DNA of 64,000 nucleotides from Streptomyces adustus (GCF_009377175.1 NZ_VJZD01000021.1:1-64000), one strand, 5' to 3'; positions 39,943-49,314 are shown, counted from the first letter of the stretch. Made by a program: numbers and translations. Notes: generated by a model not told the origin, from the letters alone.

Positions 39943-41286
39943 ATGAGCACGGTCCACGAACCCACCACCACGGCCGGCGTCACCACCGCGGTCGGCCTGT
40001 CGGTGTGGCCCGCCTCCACCCGTGAACGCCCGCACGGCGACCTCGCCGTGGGCGGTGTACCGCTCGCCGAACTCGCCGACCGCTTCGGCACACCCGTCTA
40101 CGTCCTGGACGAGGCCGAGGTCCGCGACCGCTGCCGCACCTACCGCGACGCCTTCCCCGACGCCGAAGTCCTCTACGCGGCCAAGGCGTTCCTGTGCCGC
40201 GCGATGGCCCACTGGATGGACGAGGAGGGCCTCGGCCTCGACGTCTGCTCCGCCGGCGAACTCGAACTCGCCGTCACCACCGGCTTCCCGCCCGAGCGGA
40301 TCGTGCTGCACGGCAACGCCAAGTCCCCGCGCGACCTGGAGGCCGCCCTGCGCCTCGGCGTCGGCCGCATCGTCATCGACAGCCCCTCCGAGATCGCCCG
40401 GCTGGCCGCCGCCGTCGGCCCGGACGGCCACCAGAAGGTGATGGTCCGGGTGGTGCCCGGCATCAGCGCGGGCGGCCACGAGAAGATCCGCACCGGCACC
40501 GTCGACCAGAAGTTCGGCCTGTCCATCGCCGACGGCTACGCGGCGCACGCCATCGCCCGCATACTCGACCAGCCCCAGCTCGAACTCACCGGTCTGCACT
40601 GCCACCTGGGCTCGCAGATCACCGGGGTCAAGCCGTACCTGGGCGCCGTACGCCGCATGGTCGGCCTGATGAGCCGGCTGCACGAGCAGCACGGCCTGAT
40701 CCTGCCCGAACTCGACCTCGGCGGCGGCCACGGCATCGCCTACCGCCCCGGCGAACCGGCCCTGGACCTCACCGCGCTGGCCCGCAAGGTACGCGCCGAA
40801 CTCACCGAAGCCTGCGCCACGGCCGGACTGCCCGTCCCCCGTCTGATCATCGAACCGGGACGGGCCATCGCCGGACCGGCGGGCATCGCCGTCTACCGCG
40901 TCCTGTCCGTCAAGCACACCGGCGAGCACGTGTTCGTGGCCGTCGACGGCGGCATGAGCGACAACCCGCGCCCCGCCCTGTACGGCGTCCGCTACGCTCC
41001 CCGGCTGATCGGCCGGCACAGTACCGCCGCCCCGGCCCGGGTGACCGTGGTGGGCCGGCACTGCGAAGCCGGCGACGTCCTCGCCGCCGACGCGGAACTC
41101 CCCGCCGACGTACGCCCCGGCGACCTGCTCGCCGTCCCCGTGGCCGGTGCCTACCACCTGTCCATGGCCTCCGGCTACAACCTGATCGGCCGCCCGCCCG
41201 TCGTCGCCGTCCGCGACGGACAGGCTCGACTGCTGGTCCGGCGGGAGTCCCTGGAGGACATCCGCCGCCGTGACGTGGGCCTGTGA
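39943..41286 (+). CDS. Diaminopimelate decarboxylase family protein (LysA-like)
   Basis: The protein is 447 aa of the fold type III PLP decarboxylase family. PLP-binding Lys81 is in YAAKAF. His in LTGLHCHLGSQI, the glycine loop in LDLGGGHGIAY, IEPGRAIAGPAG and the C-terminal active-site Cys in GRHCEAGDVLA, plus AGAYHLSMASGYN, are all present. LysA makes lysine from meso-diaminopimelate. This copy is paired with an SAV_915-type gene and not with lysine or threonine genes, so it may be a second copy with a special role (diamine or siderophore precursor, or a related substrate). A strong terminator follows. Confidence 0.9.
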   Translation: MSTVHEPTTTAGVTTAVGLSVWPASTRERPHGDLAVGGVPLAELADRFGTPVYVLDEAEVRDRCRTYRDAFPDAEVLYAAKAFLCRAMAHWMDEEGLGLDVCSAGELELAVTTGFPPERIVLHGNAKSPRDLEAALRLGVGRIVIDSPSEIARLAAAVGPDGHQKVMVRVVPGISAGGHEKIRTGTVDQKFGLSIADGYAAHAIARILDQPQLELTGLHCHLGSQITGVKPYLGAVRRMVGLMSRLHEQHGLILPELDLGGGHGIAYRPGEPALDLTALARKVRAELTEACATAGLPVPRLIIEPGRAIAGPAGIAVYRVLSVKHTGEHVFVAVDGGMSDNPRPALYGVRYAPRLIGRHSTAAPARVTVVGRHCEAGDVLAADAELPADVRPGDLLAVPVAGAYHLSMASGYNLIGRPPVVAVRDGQARLLVRRESLEDIRRRDVGL

Positions 41287-41306
41287 CCCGCCAGGACCAC
41301 TGATCT

Positions 41307-41352
41307 CCCGGGCGGGCCGGTCGTCCCTCCCTCGCCGACCGGCCCGCCCGGG
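41307..41352. terminator. Bidirectional 17-bp hairpin terminator
   Basis: Arms 41307-41323 and 41336-41352 (CCCGGGCGGGCCGGTCG and its complement) are perfectly paired around a 12-nt loop. It lies between the convergent decarboxylase gene and kup and can stop transcription in both directions. Confidence 0.9.
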
Positions 41353-41367
41353 ATCCGCCTGCTGGTT

Positions 41368-43338
41368 CTATACGTCGATCTGCGAGCCCATGATGACCGT
41401 GCGGTCCCGGGGGAGGCCGAAGTACTCGGCGGCGTCGGCGGTGATGTAGGAGGTGGCGATGAACAGTCGCTTGCGCCAGGGCGCCATCGTCGGCGCCTTG
41501 CCCCGCCGGAGCTCGATCTTCGACAGGAAGTACGACGCCCGGTCGAGCTGGAGCGGCCCTTCGGTCAGGGCGGGATCGAGCGCGGTCAGCGTGCTGGGCA
41601 CGTCCGGTGTCTCCATGTAGCCGAACCGGGCGGTGACATGGAAGATGCCGTCGTCGGTGTAACCGAGGTCGTCGACGACCAGTCGCCGGTCGGCCGGGAC
41701 CCGGGGCACCGGCTCGGTCTCCAGGGACAGGATCACGACATGGTCGTGCCGTACGTGGTTGTGCTCGACGTTGGCCCGCATGGCCAGCGGGGTGGTGTCC
41801 TTGCCCCGGTTGAGGAAGACGGCCGTTCCCGGCACGCGCAGTGTCGATACCTCACCGCTGCGCAGACGCTCGATGAACTCGGGCAGCGGCCCCTCGTCCC
41901 GTACCCGTGCCGCGGTGACGATCTTGCGTCCGCGCTGCCAGGTGGTCATCACGGTGAACGCGGTGAGGCCGATCAGCAGCGGCAGCCAGGCGCCGTGCAC
42001 GAGCTTGGTGAGGTTGGCCGCCACGAAGAGCAGGTCCACCAGGAGCAGCGGGCCCGCGCCGAGCGCGACCAGCCACAGCGGCCTGCGCCACTTGGCGTGT
42101 GCGACGTAGAAGAACAGCAGAGTGGTGATGGTGATGGTCCCGGTGACCGCCATGCCGAACGCGAAGGCCAGGGCCGTGGAGCTGCGGAAGGCGAAGACCA
42201 GGGTGAGGACCGAGACCATGAGCAGCCAGTTGATCCACGGCACGTAGATCTGGCCGATCGTGGACTCGGAGGTGTGGGCGATGCGCAGCCTCGGCAGGTA
42301 GCCGAGCTTGGCGGCCTGGGAGGTGACGGAGTACGCGCCGGTGATCACGGCCTGGGAGGCGATCACCGTGGCCGCCGTGGCCAGCAGCACCATCGGCCAT
42401 CTGCCCCAGTGGGGCACGAGCAGGAAGAAGGGGCTGCTGATGTTGCGGGGGTCCGCCAGGATCAGCGCGCCCTGACCGAAGTAGCTCAGGATGCACGCCG
42501 GGAACACGAGGAACATCCAGCCGCGGGTGATGGCCCGGCGGCCGAAGTGCCCCATGTCCGCGTAGAGCGCCTCGGCGCCGGTGACCGAGAGCACGACCGC
42601 GGCGAGGGCGAAGAACGCGGTGCCGAAATGACCGACCAGGAAACCCACCGCGTACGTCGGCGACAGCGCCCTGAGGATCGCCGGGTGGTCGATGATGCCG
42701 ACCACACCGCAGGCGCCGATGACCACGAACCAGGCGATCATGACCGGCCCGAACATCCGGCCCACGGCCGCGGTCCCCCTGCGCTGCACGAGGAACAGCA
42801 GCACGATGATCAATGCGGTGACCGGTACGACCGCGCTCTCCAGCGACGGCTCGACGACCTTGAGGCCCTCGACCGCGGAGAGCACCGAGATGGCCGGAGT
42901 GATCATGCTGTCGCCGAAGAACAGCGAGGCGCCGAAGACACCGAGCGCGGCCAGTACGGCCGTGGTCCGCCTGCCACGCTGCGAGCCCCACCGGTGTACG
43001 AGGGTGATCAGCGCCATGATGCCGCCCTCGCCGTCGTTGTCGGCACGCATAGCCAGCAGCACATAGGTGACCGTCACGATGGTCATCACCGACCAGAACA
43101 CCAGGGACACGACGCCGTACACGTTGTCCGTATTGACCGGGACCGGATGCGGGTCGCTCGGGTTGAACACCGTCTGGAGGGTGTAGATCGGGCTGGTCCC
43201 GATGTCGCCGAAGACCACGCCGAGAGCACCGATCACCACCGCGAGACGCACCGCGTCGTGCGCGCCGGGACCATGTCCCTCCGGTTGCCGCGCTGTCGGT
43301 CCGCCGTCCGGCGCGGCCCCGTGCCGGGGATCGGTCAT
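41368..43338 (-). CDS. kup: Kup-family potassium uptake protein
   Basis: The protein is 656 aa. The Kup signature GALGVVFGDIGTSPIYTLQTVF begins at about residue 33, followed by about 12 membrane helices and a ~150-residue cytoplasmic C-terminal domain (GTAVFLNRGKDTTPLAMRANVEHNHVRHDHVVILSLETEPVPRV). Kup is a low-affinity K+/H+ symporter. The start overlaps the glycosidase stop by 4 nt, so it is the third gene of a minus-strand operon. With kdp on the other side of the terminator, this window has two unrelated potassium importers. Confidence 0.95.
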   Translation of the reverse strand: MTDPRHGAAPDGGPTARQPEGHGPGAHDAVRLAVVIGALGVVFGDIGTSPIYTLQTVFNPSDPHPVPVNTDNVYGVVSLVFWSVMTIVTVTYVLLAMRADNDGEGGIMALITLVHRWGSQRGRRTTAVLAALGVFGASLFFGDSMITPAISVLSAVEGLKVVEPSLESAVVPVTALIIVLLFLVQRRGTAAVGRMFGPVMIAWFVVIGACGVVGIIDHPAILRALSPTYAVGFLVGHFGTAFFALAAVVLSVTGAEALYADMGHFGRRAITRGWMFLVFPACILSYFGQGALILADPRNISSPFFLLVPHWGRWPMVLLATAATVIASQAVITGAYSVTSQAAKLGYLPRLRIAHTSESTIGQIYVPWINWLLMVSVLTLVFAFRSSTALAFAFGMAVTGTITITTLLFFYVAHAKWRRPLWLVALGAGPLLLVDLLFVAANLTKLVHGAWLPLLIGLTAFTVMTTWQRGRKIVTAARVRDEGPLPEFIERLRSGEVSTLRVPGTAVFLNRGKDTTPLAMRANVEHNHVRHDHVVILSLETEPVPRVPADRRLVVDDLGYTDDGIFHVTARFGYMETPDVPSTLTALDPALTEGPLQLDRASYFLSKIELRRGKAPTMAPWRKRLFIATSYITADAAEYFGLPRDRTVIMGSQIDV

Positions 43339-45176
43339 GGCGTGCTCCTTCGCTCGGGACGTTCGTCCAGGGCCTCGTCCAGGGTCTTCGCGGCCATGAT
43401 CAGGGAGAGATGGGTGAAGGCCTGCGGGAAGTTGCCGAGCTGCTCGCCGCTGGGCCCGATCTCCTCCGCGAACAGGCCGACATGGTTGGCGTACGTCAGC
43501 ATCTTCTCGAAGGTGTAGCGGGCCTGCGGGAGGCGTCCGGCGCGGGCGAGGGCGTCGACGTACAGGAACGTGCACAGGCTGAACGTCCCCTCGGAGCCGC
43601 GCAGTCCGTCCGGGGAGGCCGCGGGGTCGTAGCGGTAGACGAGGCTGTCGGAGACCAGGACGCGGTCCATGGCGTCGAGGGTGCTCAGCCAGCCCGGGCT
43701 GCGCGGGGCCAGGAACCCGACCCTGGGGGCCAGCAGCAGGGAGGCGTCGAGGACGTCGCCGTCGTAGTGCTGGACGAAGGCGCGCTGCCGCTCGCTCCAG
43801 CCGCGCTCCATGACCTGTTCCAGGATCTCGTCCCGGGTCCGCGTCCAGCGCGCGAGGTCGGCCGGCCTGCTGAACTCGGCCGCCAGCTTCAGCCCGCGGT
43901 CGAACGCGGCCCAGCACATCACCCGGCTGTAGGTGAAGTCCTTGCGGCCGCCCCGGGTCTCCCAGATGCCCTCGTCGGGCCGGTCCCAGGAGTCCGCCAG
44001 CCAGTCGAGGGTCCTGGCCAGGTTCTTCCAGCCGTGATAGCCCGCCTGCTCGCCGACCGCGCGGCCCTCGGCCAGGGCGTAGAGGGCCTCGCCGTAGATG
44101 TCGAGCTGGAGCTGTTCGGTCGCGGCGTTGCCGATCCGCACCGGGTAGGACCCGCGGTAGCCCTTGAAGTGCTCCAGGGTCTCCTCGGGCAGGTGCGGGT
44201 TGCCGTCCACCCGGTACACGATCTGGAGGGGTTCGTCGCCAGGACCGTCGCCGCGTTCCAGGCGTTCGCCGAGCCAGTGGGTGAAGCGCGCCGCCTCGTC
44301 GATGAAGCCGAGGTCGAGCAGGGCCCGCACCGACAGGGAGCCGTCCCGCACCCAGGTGTACCGGTAGTCCCAGTTGCGCTCGCCGCCGATCTGCTCCGGC
44401 AGTCCCATGGTCGCCGCGGCGACCGGCGCGCCCGTGGGGGCGTACGTGAGGAGTTTCAGCGTGATCGCCGAGCGGTGCACCATGTCCGTCCAGCGGCCGC
44501 GGTACCGCGAGGTGCGCACCCACTGCTGCCAGTAGTCGACGTTGTCCCAGAGCTCGGCGGTGATCCGCTCGGTGCTGGGGGGCGGTGGCGGCCGTCCGCC
44601 CGGCGCGCAGACGGTGAACACCGCGACCGCCGTCTTCCCGGCGTGCAGGGTGATGCCGCCCCGGACGTCCTGCCCGTCCCGCCCGTCCCGTTCGAGGGGG
44701 ATGCCGGTCTGGAGATGGGCCGTGCTCCCCGGGGCCCGGAACGTCGCCGTGTGGGGCGTCAGTTCGAGTTCGTGCGCCGCCCGCCCGTAGTCGAACCGAG
44801 GCCGGCATTCGAGACCGAAGTGCACGGTGCCGCGCACCGCGCGCACGACCCGCACCAGGGTGTGCCGGTCGGTCGCCGTCGGGCCCGGCAGCACCGGCAT
44901 GTAGTCGATGGTCTCGCCCACGCCGTCGGGCGACATGAACCGGGTCACCACCACCGCGGTGTCCGGGTAGTAGAGCTGCTTCCAGGAGCCCTCGGGGTGA
45001 TCGGGCGCGAGCCGGAAATGACCGCCGCGTTCGTGGTCGAGCAGCGCGGCGAAGACGCTCGGCGAGTCGAAGCGCGGAGCCGCGAACCAGTCGATCACCC
45101 CCTGGGACGACACCAGGGCCGTGGTCTGGAGATCACCGACGAGACCGTGCTCGGCGATGGGCGGATAACGGTCCAT
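43335..45176 (-). CDS. Glycoside hydrolase family 15 protein (glucoamylase/trehalase-like)
   Basis: The protein is 613 aa, within the usual GH15 range. An N-terminal beta domain (IAEHGLVGDLQTTALVSSQGVIDWFAAPRFDSPSVFAALLD) is followed by the (alpha/alpha)6 catalytic domain. That domain includes GGERNWDYRYTWVRDGSLSVRALLDLGF, IYGEALYAL and the later SEGTFSLCTFLYVDALARAGR, where the catalytic Glu is expected. There is no signal peptide, so it is cytosolic. Actinobacterial members of this type include trehalases and glucoamylases; the exact substrate is not decidable here. It sits between DUF2252 and kup in one operon, suggesting a role in osmolyte turnover. Confidence 0.9.
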   Translation of the reverse strand: MDRYPPIAEHGLVGDLQTTALVSSQGVIDWFAAPRFDSPSVFAALLDHERGGHFRLAPDHPEGSWKQLYYPDTAVVVTRFMSPDGVGETIDYMPVLPGPTATDRHTLVRVVRAVRGTVHFGLECRPRFDYGRAAHELELTPHTATFRAPGSTAHLQTGIPLERDGRDGQDVRGGITLHAGKTAVAVFTVCAPGGRPPPPPSTERITAELWDNVDYWQQWVRTSRYRGRWTDMVHRSAITLKLLTYAPTGAPVAAATMGLPEQIGGERNWDYRYTWVRDGSLSVRALLDLGFIDEAARFTHWLGERLERGDGPGDEPLQIVYRVDGNPHLPEETLEHFKGYRGSYPVRIGNAATEQLQLDIYGEALYALAEGRAVGEQAGYHGWKNLARTLDWLADSWDRPDEGIWETRGGRKDFTYSRVMCWAAFDRGLKLAAEFSRPADLARWTRTRDEILEQVMERGWSERQRAFVQHYDGDVLDASLLLAPRVGFLAPRSPGWLSTLDAMDRVLVSDSLVYRYDPAASPDGLRGSEGTFSLCTFLYVDALARAGRLPQARYTFEKMLTYANHVGLFAEEIGPSGEQLGNFPQAFTHLSLIMAAKTLDEALDERPERRSTP

Positions 45177-45189
45177 CCCGGCCTCCTCG

Positions 45190-46608
45190 TCACGCCGTCC
45201 CGGCCGTCACCCGTCCGCCGCGGACGGCGTCCAGGAGTGCCTGGTGATCCCTCTCGTTCTGATCGGCGTAACGCTCGGCGAACGGCACCAGCGCACGGTC
45301 GAAGACGTCGCCCCCGCCCAGATAGGAGGCGATCGCGATCCGGTCCCCCGACCTCGCGTGCGCGCGGGCCAGCGTGGCCCCGCACAGCTCGCCGAAGGCC
45401 CGCATCCCGGCCGGCACCATCGACTCCGGCTGCGCGGCGCCCTTCCAGTCCCGCAACTGCCGTACGTAGAAGTCGCGTCGGCGGCCGTCGATGCCGTCGG
45501 CGCGTTCCCAGCCCAGGAAGATGTCGCTGGTCGCCTGCATCAGCCGCTGGCCGAAGACCACCCGCTCGCCCTCCGTGCGCCGGCCGCCCGCACCGGCGAA
45601 CGGCTCCAGTACCGAAGCGGCCGCCTCCTTGGCCTGGAGGATGAGCGGATCGTCGTCGTCCCGGCCGAGCAGCAGGACGATCCAGCACCGGGTGCCCACG
45701 CTGCCGACCCCGACCACCTTGCGGGCCACGTCGCCGAACCGGTACTGCTCCAGCAGGAACCGCCGGTCCGCCTGGAGGCTGCGGCCGTAGTGCTCGATCA
45801 GCCCGCGCAGCTGCTCCTCCAGCGCCCCGCGCTCGACGTCCGGAAGCAGGTCCTGGAGCGGGGTGATCAGCGGCGGGTCCGCGGCGATCCTGGGCCTGCC
45901 GTCGACGACCCGGGTGAGCTTGGCGAAGGCCTGGCGGCTGTCACGGGTGCGCGCCTTCGCCACCGACTCCTCCCAGCGGGCCCGGGTCCGCGCGCTGCCC
46001 TCCTTGACGAAGAGGTCTCGTACCCACTCCTCGTCGAACCGGGCGTACCAGACGGGCAGATCGCCCATCCCGGCGTAGCGCCGCATCCACTCCCGGTAGG
46101 AACGGACCGTCGACCTCACGACGCCGGCCCGCTCCTGGGCGCTGAAGCCGTTCGCCCGGCCCGCGACGACGAAGCTCGCCGACAGCCGCTTGACGTCCCA
46201 CTCCCAGGGGCCGGGCAGGGTCTCGTCGAAGTCGTTGATGTCGAACACCAGCCGGCGCTCGGGCGAGGCCAGCAGCCCGAAGTTCAGCAGGTGCGCGTCG
46301 CCGCACAGCTGCGTCCTGAACCCCGACCGGGGCGTGTCGGCCAGGTCCCCGGCCATGACGGCGGCCGCCCCCCGGTAGAAACGGAACGGCGACTCGGCCA
46401 TCCGGCCGTAGCGGATCGGGACGAGTTCGGGCACCCGGGTCGCCGACTGCGCCTCCAGGACGGCCACCGGATCCGGCCGCTTCGCGGTGGGCGTGAACTC
46501 GACATGGCTGGAACGGGGCACGGACGAGCGGGCGGCCTTGCCCAGCGCGGCGCGCTCCTGCGGGGTGCGGTGCCGGGTGCCCGCAGCGGTCGGGTGAGGG
46601 GTGGTCAT
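45190..46608 (-). CDS. DUF2252 family protein
   Basis: The protein is 472 aa. DUF2252 motifs are clear: RYGRMAESPFRFYRGAAAVMAGDLA, LCGDAHLLNFGLLASPERRLVFDINDFDETLPGPWEWDVKRLSASFVVAGR, and a later VGVGSVGTRCWIVLLLG. The GDAH...NFG and D-x-NDFDE pattern resembles the catalytic loop and metal site of protein-kinase-like (aminoglycoside phosphotransferase-like) folds, so a phosphotransferase role is possible but unproven. It is first in the operon with the GH15 enzyme (13-nt gap) and kup. Confidence 0.88.
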   Translation of the reverse strand: MTTPHPTAAGTRHRTPQERAALGKAARSSVPRSSHVEFTPTAKRPDPVAVLEAQSATRVPELVPIRYGRMAESPFRFYRGAAAVMAGDLADTPRSGFRTQLCGDAHLLNFGLLASPERRLVFDINDFDETLPGPWEWDVKRLSASFVVAGRANGFSAQERAGVVRSTVRSYREWMRRYAGMGDLPVWYARFDEEWVRDLFVKEGSARTRARWEESVAKARTRDSRQAFAKLTRVVDGRPRIAADPPLITPLQDLLPDVERGALEEQLRGLIEHYGRSLQADRRFLLEQYRFGDVARKVVGVGSVGTRCWIVLLLGRDDDDPLILQAKEAAASVLEPFAGAGGRRTEGERVVFGQRLMQATSDIFLGWERADGIDGRRRDFYVRQLRDWKGAAQPESMVPAGMRAFGELCGATLARAHARSGDRIAIASYLGGGDVFDRALVPFAERYADQNERDHQALLDAVRGGRVTAGTA

Positions 46609-46954
46609 GGCACTCGCTCCGAGTGTCGTCGCCGACGCGCGCAGCGCGGGCGAGTGCGGTCGGCGGGGGATCGACCGCGCCGATGCCCCGTGAGGATGCC
46701 TCGTGTCGACGTCCTCGGAGCGTGTCAGGACCCGCCGGGAGAAGCGGACGTCTCAGCCGGAAACCACGGTAGCCCCGGGCTTTGCGCCCGGCGAGTCGAG
46801 CCGACCGGGACGGCCGCCGCGGCGCGGGCGAGGAGTTGTGGGCGGGGGAGGGGGCGGCGACGATGAGCGCATGTGCGGTTCCACGGCCGGGTGCCGCGCG
46901 CGGCGACCAGGGTCGGCCCGGCGTGATCCGCCGGACCGGTTCTAGGGGGCTGCG
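46609..46954. other. Divergent intergenic region between DUF2252 and GAP-family genes
   Basis: I found no convincing gene in these 346 nt. It must hold promoters for both directions, but no clear -10/-35 pair is visible. Its left end has a small hairpin overlapping the DUF2252 ribosome binding site. Confidence 0.5.
46611..46625 (-). promoter_or_regulatory. Hairpin containing the DUF2252 ribosome binding site
   Basis: CACTCG (46611-46616) and CGAGTG (46620-46625) form a perfect 6-bp inverted repeat with a 3-nt loop. On the minus strand the GGAG ribosome binding site is within this hairpin, a few nt before the ATG at 46608. Folding would hide the site, so translation of the operon could be gated. 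Confidence 0.4.
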
Positions 46955-47599
46955 ATGGTTCTCGACCTGCTGATCCTCGGGCTGTTGATCGCTCTGAACC
47001 CGCTGCCGGTCACCGGGTTCGTGCTGGTGCTGTCGGCCCCCGGCGGGATCTGGAACGGGCTGGCCTTCGTGCTCGCCTGGCTGACCTGCTTCGTCGGGAT
47101 CATCGCCGTGGTGCTGGTCATGACCGGCGGTCAGCCGCCGCCCCCGCGGTCCCCGCCGACCGAGGCCGCGCTGGCCGCCAAACTCGCCATCGGCCTGGGG
47201 CTCGTGTGGTACGCGGAGCACACCCGCCGCAGGCTGGGCACCCGGCAGAAGCCGTCCGGAGGCATGTCGCGGGTCGACCGGATCAACCCGTGGAGCGCCG
47301 CCGGCCTTGCCCTGCTCCTCCAGCCGTGGGGATGTGTGGCCGCCGGTGCCGCCACGGTGGTGACGGCCGACCTCTCCCACGCCGCCGCGTACGCGGCGCT
47401 GTTCGGCTACTGCCTGCTGGCCAGCTCCAGCCTGCTCACGATGGAGCTCTACGCGACCTTCGCCCCCGAAGCGGCCGCCGAGCGGCTCGGGAAGCTGCGC
47501 GCATGGCTGGAGGGCCACAAGGAGCAGACGATCGTCGCGGTCTCGCTGCTGGCGGGGCTGTGGCTGGTGGGCCGGAGCATCCACGGACTGACGTCCTGA
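46955..47599 (+). CDS. GAP-family (SfLAP-type) membrane protein
   Basis: The ATG at 46955 gives 214 aa and about six membrane helices. The N-terminus LILGLLIALNPLPVTGFVLVLSAPGG with LALLLQPWGCVAAGAATVV in the middle resembles the GAP / sulfolipid-1-addressing family (LysE-like fold). Mycobacterial members help move glycolipids across the membrane; the substrate here is unknown. A basic cytoplasmic loop (RRRLGTRQKPSGG) lies between helices 3 and 4. It stands alone before the tandem repeat and the DUF389 gene. Confidence 0.8.
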   Translation: MVLDLLILGLLIALNPLPVTGFVLVLSAPGGIWNGLAFVLAWLTCFVGIIAVVLVMTGGQPPPPRSPPTEAALAAKLAIGLGLVWYAEHTRRRLGTRQKPSGGMSRVDRINPWSAAGLALLLQPWGCVAAGAATVVTADLSHAAAYAALFGYCLLASSSLLTMELYATFAPEAAAERLGKLRAWLEGHKEQTIVAVSLLAGLWLVGRSIHGLTS

Positions 47600-47600
47600 A

Positions 47601-47638
<38 letters not shown>

Positions 47639-47788
47639 CGCCGTACGGCATACGCCGTGCACACGGGCCCGCCGTGCTGCCGCGCGTGCGTACGCCGAGT
47701 TGCCGCGTCCGGACCGCGCCGCGTTAATGGTGGGGCGCCCGGCCGGGCCGTGATCCGGCGCATGCCGCTGTGTCACACGGAGGTCCGG

Positions 47789-48739
47789 ATGGACATGATC
47801 CACGTCCGGGCGGTGAGCCCTCCGGACCTCACGGAACACGCCGTCGCCCTGCTGCGGGCCGAGCCGTGCGTGGTGAACCTGGTGCTCCAGCGGGACAGCG
47901 TACGCAACCCCGACGGTGACGCCATCGAGTGCGACGTCCTGACCGGCGCCGCGAACGACGTGTTGCGCGGGCTGCGCGACCTCGGACTCGGGCGGCGCGG
48001 CTCGATCGTCCTGGACCCGGTCGACACCGTGTTCTCCGACCACGCGGCGAAGGCGGGTGCCGAGGTGTTCGGCGCCCGGCTGAGCGCGCCGGTGTGGGAG
48101 CAGGTGGAGGCGCACATCCGGGCCGAGGGGAGATATCCCCCGAGCTTCTACCTCTTCCTGCTGATCGCCGGGATCATCGGCGCGGTGGGCATCTTCACCA
48201 ACTCCCAGATCCTGATCGTCGGGGCCATGGTGGTCAGCCCCGAGTACGGCGCCATCACCAGCGTCGCCCTCGGGATCGACCACGGTTCCCGACGGGGGGT
48301 CCGGCGGGGACTGTGGGCTCTGTCCGAGGGATTCCTGCTCGTGATCGTCACGACCTTCCTCTTCGCGCTCCTCGTCCGCGGTTTCGGCCTGCAACCGCGC
48401 GCGTTCGCCCTCGGGCTGAGGCCCGTCTCGAACCTCATCAATTCGCCGAACTTCTTCTCGGTCGTGGTCGCGGTGCTGGCCGGGATCGCCGGAATCGTCT
48501 CGTTGGCCGAGGCCCGCACGAGAGCGCTGCTCGGCGTCTTCATCTCGGTGACCACCATTCCGGCGGCGGCCGACATCGGGGTCTCGTGCGCGTTCACCGA
48601 GTGGACCGAAGCCCGCGGATCGCTGCTCCAGCTCCTGCTCAACATCGTGGTGCTGATCGTGGTCGGGACCGGCACGCTCAAGTGCCAGCGCGCGATCTGG
48701 CGGCGCGTCGGCGCACGCGGCCGGACCCGCTCGGCCTGA
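47789..48739 (+). CDS. DUF389 (TIGR00341-type) membrane protein
   Basis: The ATG at 47789 (316 aa) is set by CGGAGG 5 nt upstream; open frame extends further left but without DUF389 sequence. An N-terminal soluble domain of ~100 residues (MIHVRAVSPPDLTEHAVALLRAEPCVVNLVLQRDSV) precedes about six helices with the family block FLLIAGIIGAVGIFTNSQILIVGAMVVSPEYGAITSVALG. A second block, GVFISVTTIPAAADIGVSCAF, follows. Function unknown; probably a stress-linked membrane protein. Confidence 0.88.
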   Translation: MDMIHVRAVSPPDLTEHAVALLRAEPCVVNLVLQRDSVRNPDGDAIECDVLTGAANDVLRGLRDLGLGRRGSIVLDPVDTVFSDHAAKAGAEVFGARLSAPVWEQVEAHIRAEGRYPPSFYLFLLIAGIIGAVGIFTNSQILIVGAMVVSPEYGAITSVALGIDHGSRRGVRRGLWALSEGFLLVIVTTFLFALLVRGFGLQPRAFALGLRPVSNLINSPNFFSVVVAVLAGIAGIVSLAEARTRALLGVFISVTTIPAAADIGVSCAFTEWTEARGSLLQLLLNIVVLIVVGTGTLKCQRAIWRRVGARGRTRSA

Positions 48740-48820
48740 ACCGAAATGCGGCCGCATCCGACCGGTGATGCAATGGACTCCGATTCAGGGACAACGCCGT
48801 GACCAGCCAGAGGTGACATC

Positions 48821-49294
48821 GTGGGCGATGAATTTGTCGAGATGGGACCGATCGATTACGCGGTCGTGGAGTTTCCCGGAAACCACATGACCGGTGAGGG
48901 TTTTCCGCTGCTGGTCGACCTGGTGGAGCGCGGCATCATCCGAATTCTCGATCTGATGTTCATCGGAAGAGAAGAGGACGGAACCGTGGTCGGTATGGAG
49001 ATCACCGACTTCACCGGCGACGGTGCGCTGGACCTGGCCGTCTTCCAGGGAGCGTCCTCCGGGCTCCTTGGTCACGACGACGTGCAGGAGGCGGGCGCCG
49101 CCCTGGAACCGGGCAACTCCGCCGGGATCATCGTCTACGAGAACCTGTGGGCCGCGCCCTTCGTCACCGCCCTGCGCCGCGGCGGCGCGCAACTGGTCGC
49201 CTCCGGACGCATCCCGGTGCCGGCCGTCCTGGAGGCGCTCGACCTGACGGACGAGGCCGTCGCGGCCGAGACCCGGCAGACCCCGACGGCCTAG
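48821..49294 (+). CDS. DUF6325-like (DUF1269-related) protein
   Basis: The GTG at 48821 has a GAGGTGA site 7-13 nt upstream. The 157-aa protein starts MGPIDYAVVEFPGN and continues with LLVDLVERGIIRILDLMFI and GNSAGIIVYENLWAAPFVTALRRGGAQLVASGRIP, a pattern found in DUF6325/DUF1269-type proteins of Streptomyces. There are no catalytic motifs and no signal peptide. It lies 20 nt before the antiporter gene and probably shares its transcript. DUF6325 naming is from memory and is moderately sure. Confidence 0.75.
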   Translation: MGDEFVEMGPIDYAVVEFPGNHMTGEGFPLLVDLVERGIIRILDLMFIGREEDGTVVGMEITDFTGDGALDLAVFQGASSGLLGHDDVQEAGAALEPGNSAGIIVYENLWAAPFVTALRRGGAQLVASGRIPVPAVLEALDLTDEAVAAETRQTPTA

Positions 49295-49314
49295 CGGTAT
49301 CGACCCGCAGCGCG

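Noticed and set aside
41638..43518. Long plus-strand open frames opposite kup and the GH15 gene (also 43410-45644, 45244-46866)
   Set aside because: They are antisense to well-supported genes and show low-complexity composition without any domain.
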